This document shows, in pieces, positions 5,173 through 7,066 of a stretch of 7,066 nucleotides of DNA. Origin of the DNA: Anaerolineaceae bacterium UBA6801 (GTDB lineage Bacteria > Chloroflexota > Anaerolineae > Anaerolineales > Anaerolineaceae); the NCBI GenBank assembly GCA_002452315.1, contig DKFH01000122.1, forward strand, positions 1-7,066, in the 5' to 3' direction. The position numbers and the translations under genes are program-made. How positions within the stretch are numbered: the stretch's first letter is position 1; the number at the start of each line of letters is the position of its first letter. Below the pieces are notes generated by a model. It was given only the letters and a program-made list of their open reading frames with translations. It was not told where the DNA came from and searched no databases.

Positions 5173-6468
5173 CTATAACAATTCACTCAACGGCAGTGCG
5201 AAAAACGGCACCAGCATCTCCCCTGTGCTCAACCCGCCATGACGCCCGGCCATCAGGTTCGGCTTTGAAGACCACCACAGGTAGGCATCCCCCCGGGCGA
5301 CGGCGATTAAATCGCCCAACCGGTCCCGGACACCATCGACAAAAGGACCCTGTCCAAATAAACCGCCTTCCAGTGCTTCCACGGGGTCAATCAAATAGAA
5401 ATCATCCGGCCAGGTCTTAGCAAAGTAATCCCGCACCTGGCCCACCTGTCCCGGTTTGATGTACAGGAAGGGCAGCCGGTGTTCGCAGGTCGGCTGCATC
5501 ACCAGGTAAGCGTTCAGCTCGGGATGGTTTGCCAGGTTATAGCGATCATACTGTGGCGTGGCCATGGAACCGTGGTCTGCCGTCAGGATCAGTAAGGTCT
5601 CTTCCGCCACTTCGGTTGATAAGCGCTTCAAAAACCCGTTTTCAAACAGGGATGAAAAGGCGCTAAATTGCAGCATCACTCGCTGATCAGCCACATCATA
5701 ACGATGCATGAGGGTATCCACGTCTGAATAATACACATAAATAAATTCACGCACCCCGCCCCGCCTGTTAAGAAAATCCCCCAGGCTCACGCACAGGTCA
5801 GCCTCGTTCACATAGGTTTGCAGGTTGACTTCCTGCATCTGCATCACCGACAAACCGGAGTTGGCAATCTTTGCATGAATGAATGTCGTTGGTTTGACGC
5901 CATGTGCCCGCAAGTGTGGGCCCAGCGTCGGTCGGTCCATGAACATAGCCGGATCAAAACCCGCACGGGAAAGTCCGCCCACATCATTTTTGGCGTTCGC
6001 AGCCGAATGGAGAATATTGTTCATCACCAGCCCAAATTCCTTTGCCCACATTTCATAGCCGATCACGCCATGGGCGCCGGCTCCTACGCCCGTCCACAGC
6101 GTGGTCAGTGCAGACGCAGTTGTGCTCGGGCAAATGCTGGTGATCGGGCTGAATACCCCCCGGTCGAAATGCCGCCCCCATACCAAGTCATGCGCCGGGT
6201 TGATGACCTGTTTGAACAGGTCGTAGCCCAGGGCATCCACCAACAGGCACACGACTTTACGATAAGGCCCCCCCAGCTGATCTGTTATGATAGCATCCAA
6301 AGGCGGCTCGCCAAAAGCGGGGACATCCAGCAGCTTGGTCACCGTCCCGGGCAGGTTGACCAGCGATAAGCCCTCATAGCAGGGCATGACCAGGTCGTCT
6401 GCTTGCGGCACGCCCTGTATGCGTTGATTTTTAATCCTCGGAAGAACCTGGCTTGTCAAATCTGGCAT
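5173..6468 (-). CDS. Alkaline-phosphatase-superfamily phosphodiesterase / nucleotide pyrophosphatase
   Basis: This roughly 431-residue protein has the two-zinc site of the type I phosphodiesterase (NPP) family. Numbered from the first ATG: VDALGYD with Asp79; CPSTTAS (114-120), whose Thr118 fits the nucleophile; the TG...AHGVIGYE segment (127-140); SDVDTLMHRYD with Asp252 and His256; TADHG with Asp299 and His300; and GRHGG with His411. All metal and nucleophile positions appear intact, so hydrolysis of a phosphodiester or nucleotide is likely; the substrate is unknown. No signal peptide or transmembrane helix is evident, suggesting a cytoplasmic enzyme. Two ATGs stand in tandem at 6471 and 6468. 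AAGGAG (6479-6474) is 2 nt from the first and 5 nt from the second, so 6468 is preferred. The nucleoside phosphorylase gene ends 134 bp upstream in the same direction; the gap shows no clear terminator and only a weak promoter. Confidence 0.92.
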   Translation of the reverse strand: MPDLTSQVLPRIKNQRIQGVPQADDLVMPCYEGLSLVNLPGTVTKLLDVPAFGEPPLDAIITDQLGGPYRKVVCLLVDALGYDLFKQVINPAHDLVWGRHFDRGVFSPITSICPSTTASALTTLWTGVGAGAHGVIGYEMWAKEFGLVMNNILHSAANAKNDVGGLSRAGFDPAMFMDRPTLGPHLRAHGVKPTTFIHAKIANSGLSVMQMQEVNLQTYVNEADLCVSLGDFLNRRGGVREFIYVYYSDVDTLMHRYDVADQRVMLQFSAFSSLFENGFLKRLSTEVAEETLLILTADHGSMATPQYDRYNLANHPELNAYLVMQPTCEHRLPFLYIKPGQVGQVRDYFAKTWPDDFYLIDPVEALEGGLFGQGPFVDGVRDRLGDLIAVARGDAYLWWSSKPNLMAGRHGGLSTGEMLVPFFALPLSELL

Positions 6469-6473
6469 CATTA

Positions 6474-6479
6474 CTCCTT
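6474..6479 (-). promoter_or_regulatory. Ribosome binding site deciding the phosphodiesterase start
   Basis: AAGGAG on the - strand is followed by TA-ATG-ATG. The spacing is 2 nt to the first ATG and 5 nt to the second, so the second start codon (6468) should be used. The difference is a single methionine. Confidence 0.75.
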
Positions 6480-6605
6480 TTTCGTCTTCATTTTATGATA
6501 CTCGATTTCGCCAGGCATCACTCCCCAAGCCCCACCCGGCCTGTAATCCCCGCTGATCATGGGCATGGTGTGGGTTGCACGCTCCACCGCCCCCTGCGGA
6601 CAGCT

Positions 6606-7066
6606 TCACAATTCGAACACCGCCTCTGCCGCCAGCCAGAACAAATTGCGGCGGATATCCGTCCGCGTCTCCCAGTCCCGGCCATCCCACTCCTCGGCGA
6701 TGACCGCATCACCACCGTACAGCAGCTGACCAAAGGGAACATCACGAAATTTAGCAGCCGCAAAAAAAGCTGCCGCTTCCATCTCCACCGCCAGGCAGCC
6801 TTCCGCCAGGTAGACAGCGGCTTTGGTGTGGGTCTCACGGTAGATGGCGTCGGTTGTCCAGGTCTTGATGCGCAAGTATTCCAGCCCATGTCGGTTTAAC
6901 ACCGTTTCCAGGGCTGAGACCCCGCGTGGGTCCATCGCAACCTCGCGGGAAGGCGGCAGGTAATGATAGGAGGTGCCCTCATCCCGGATGGTTGCAACCG
7001 GCAGGAGCACGTGCCCCACGGCCACCTCCCGGTCCAGCACGCCGCACCCCCCGCAGGCGATAAACT
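6606..7066 (-). CDS. Nucleoside phosphorylase (uridine/purine type, PNP_UDP family), 5' truncated
   Basis: The gene runs off the right edge. About 152 codons are visible, beginning FIACGGCGVLD; the GTG at 7040 is internal to this conserved stretch and not the start. The family cleaves a nucleoside with phosphate to give the free base and (deoxy)ribose-1-phosphate in the cytoplasm. Evidence, numbered from the edge: GTSYHY (30-35), TTDAIYRE (70-77), the nucleoside-binding EMEAAAFF (94-101) and YGGD (116-119), whose Asp may be the catalytic acid. This is the usual C-terminal half; the phosphate-binding N-terminus is outside the window. Uridine versus purine preference cannot be decided from this part. 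The phosphodiesterase gene follows in the same direction, which would suit a nucleotide breakdown or salvage unit, but this is inferred from position. Confidence 0.92.
   Translation of the reverse strand, partial: FIACGGCGVLDREVAVGHVLLPVATIRDEGTSYHYLPPSREVAMDPRGVSALETVLNRHGLEYLRIKTWTTDAIYRETHTKAAVYLAEGCLAVEMEAAAFFAAAKFRDVPFGQLLYGGDAVIAEEWDGRDWETRTDIRRNLFWLAAEAVFEL

Noticed and set aside
5037..5420. 127-codon open frame on the + strand
   Set aside because: It spans the glnA stop, the intrinsic terminator and the antisense end of the phosphodiesterase gene, so it is a shadow frame.
5818..6369. 183-codon open frame on the + strand
   Set aside because: It lies antisense within the phosphodiesterase gene, whose catalytic motifs are all intact, and shows no family pattern or ribosome site.
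6472..6605. Terminator or strong promoter between the phosphorylase and phosphodiesterase genes
   Set aside because: Only weak GC-rich pairing without a T-run and a poor -10 (TATCAT) without a spaced -35 are visible on the - strand.

Overview
The window looks like a piece of a Chloroflexota chromosome, most probably Anaerolineae. This is inferred from the mix of gene families, the moderately high GC content, and the style of the small lineage-type protein at 2115-2384. No marker gene settles the taxonomy. Seven protein genes are visible. Two run off the edges: an M16 peptidase on the left and a nucleoside phosphorylase on the right.

Left block, + strand (1-2120): the C-terminal part of an M16 zinc-peptidase family protein, then holo-ACP synthase (acpS) 11 bp later, then a small calcineurin-type metallophosphoesterase that may have its own promoter. 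The metallophosphoesterase ends tail-to-tail with the next operon inside a shared TCATGA.

Middle block, - strand (2115-3302): a two-gene operon encoding a compact P-loop ATPase (FtsK/HerA-like by motif) and an 89-residue protein that I cannot assign. Its promoter has perfect TTGACA and TATAAT hexamers 16 bp apart. Two near-identical GAAC-N4-GTTC palindromes lie in it, one filling the spacer and one over the predicted start of transcription, 22 bp apart centre to centre. This is the form of the Gram-positive-type LexA (SOS) box. The operon is therefore probably a DNA-damage-inducible, poorly described system, and it is the most interesting part of the window.

glnA block, + strand (3342-5155): an extended -10 promoter, then an untranslated leader of about 380 nt with at least eight predicted hairpins, then a strong ribosome binding site, a 446-residue type I (alpha-like) glutamine synthetase and a textbook intrinsic terminator. 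The leader does not match the known glutamine riboswitch core and is a candidate unclassified cis-regulatory RNA.

Right block, - strand (5173-7066): an alkaline-phosphatase-superfamily phosphodiesterase/nucleotide pyrophosphatase, preceded by the end of a uridine/purine nucleoside phosphorylase. The two lie in the same direction 134 bp apart and could act in nucleotide and nucleoside breakdown or salvage. That link is inference from family and position only.
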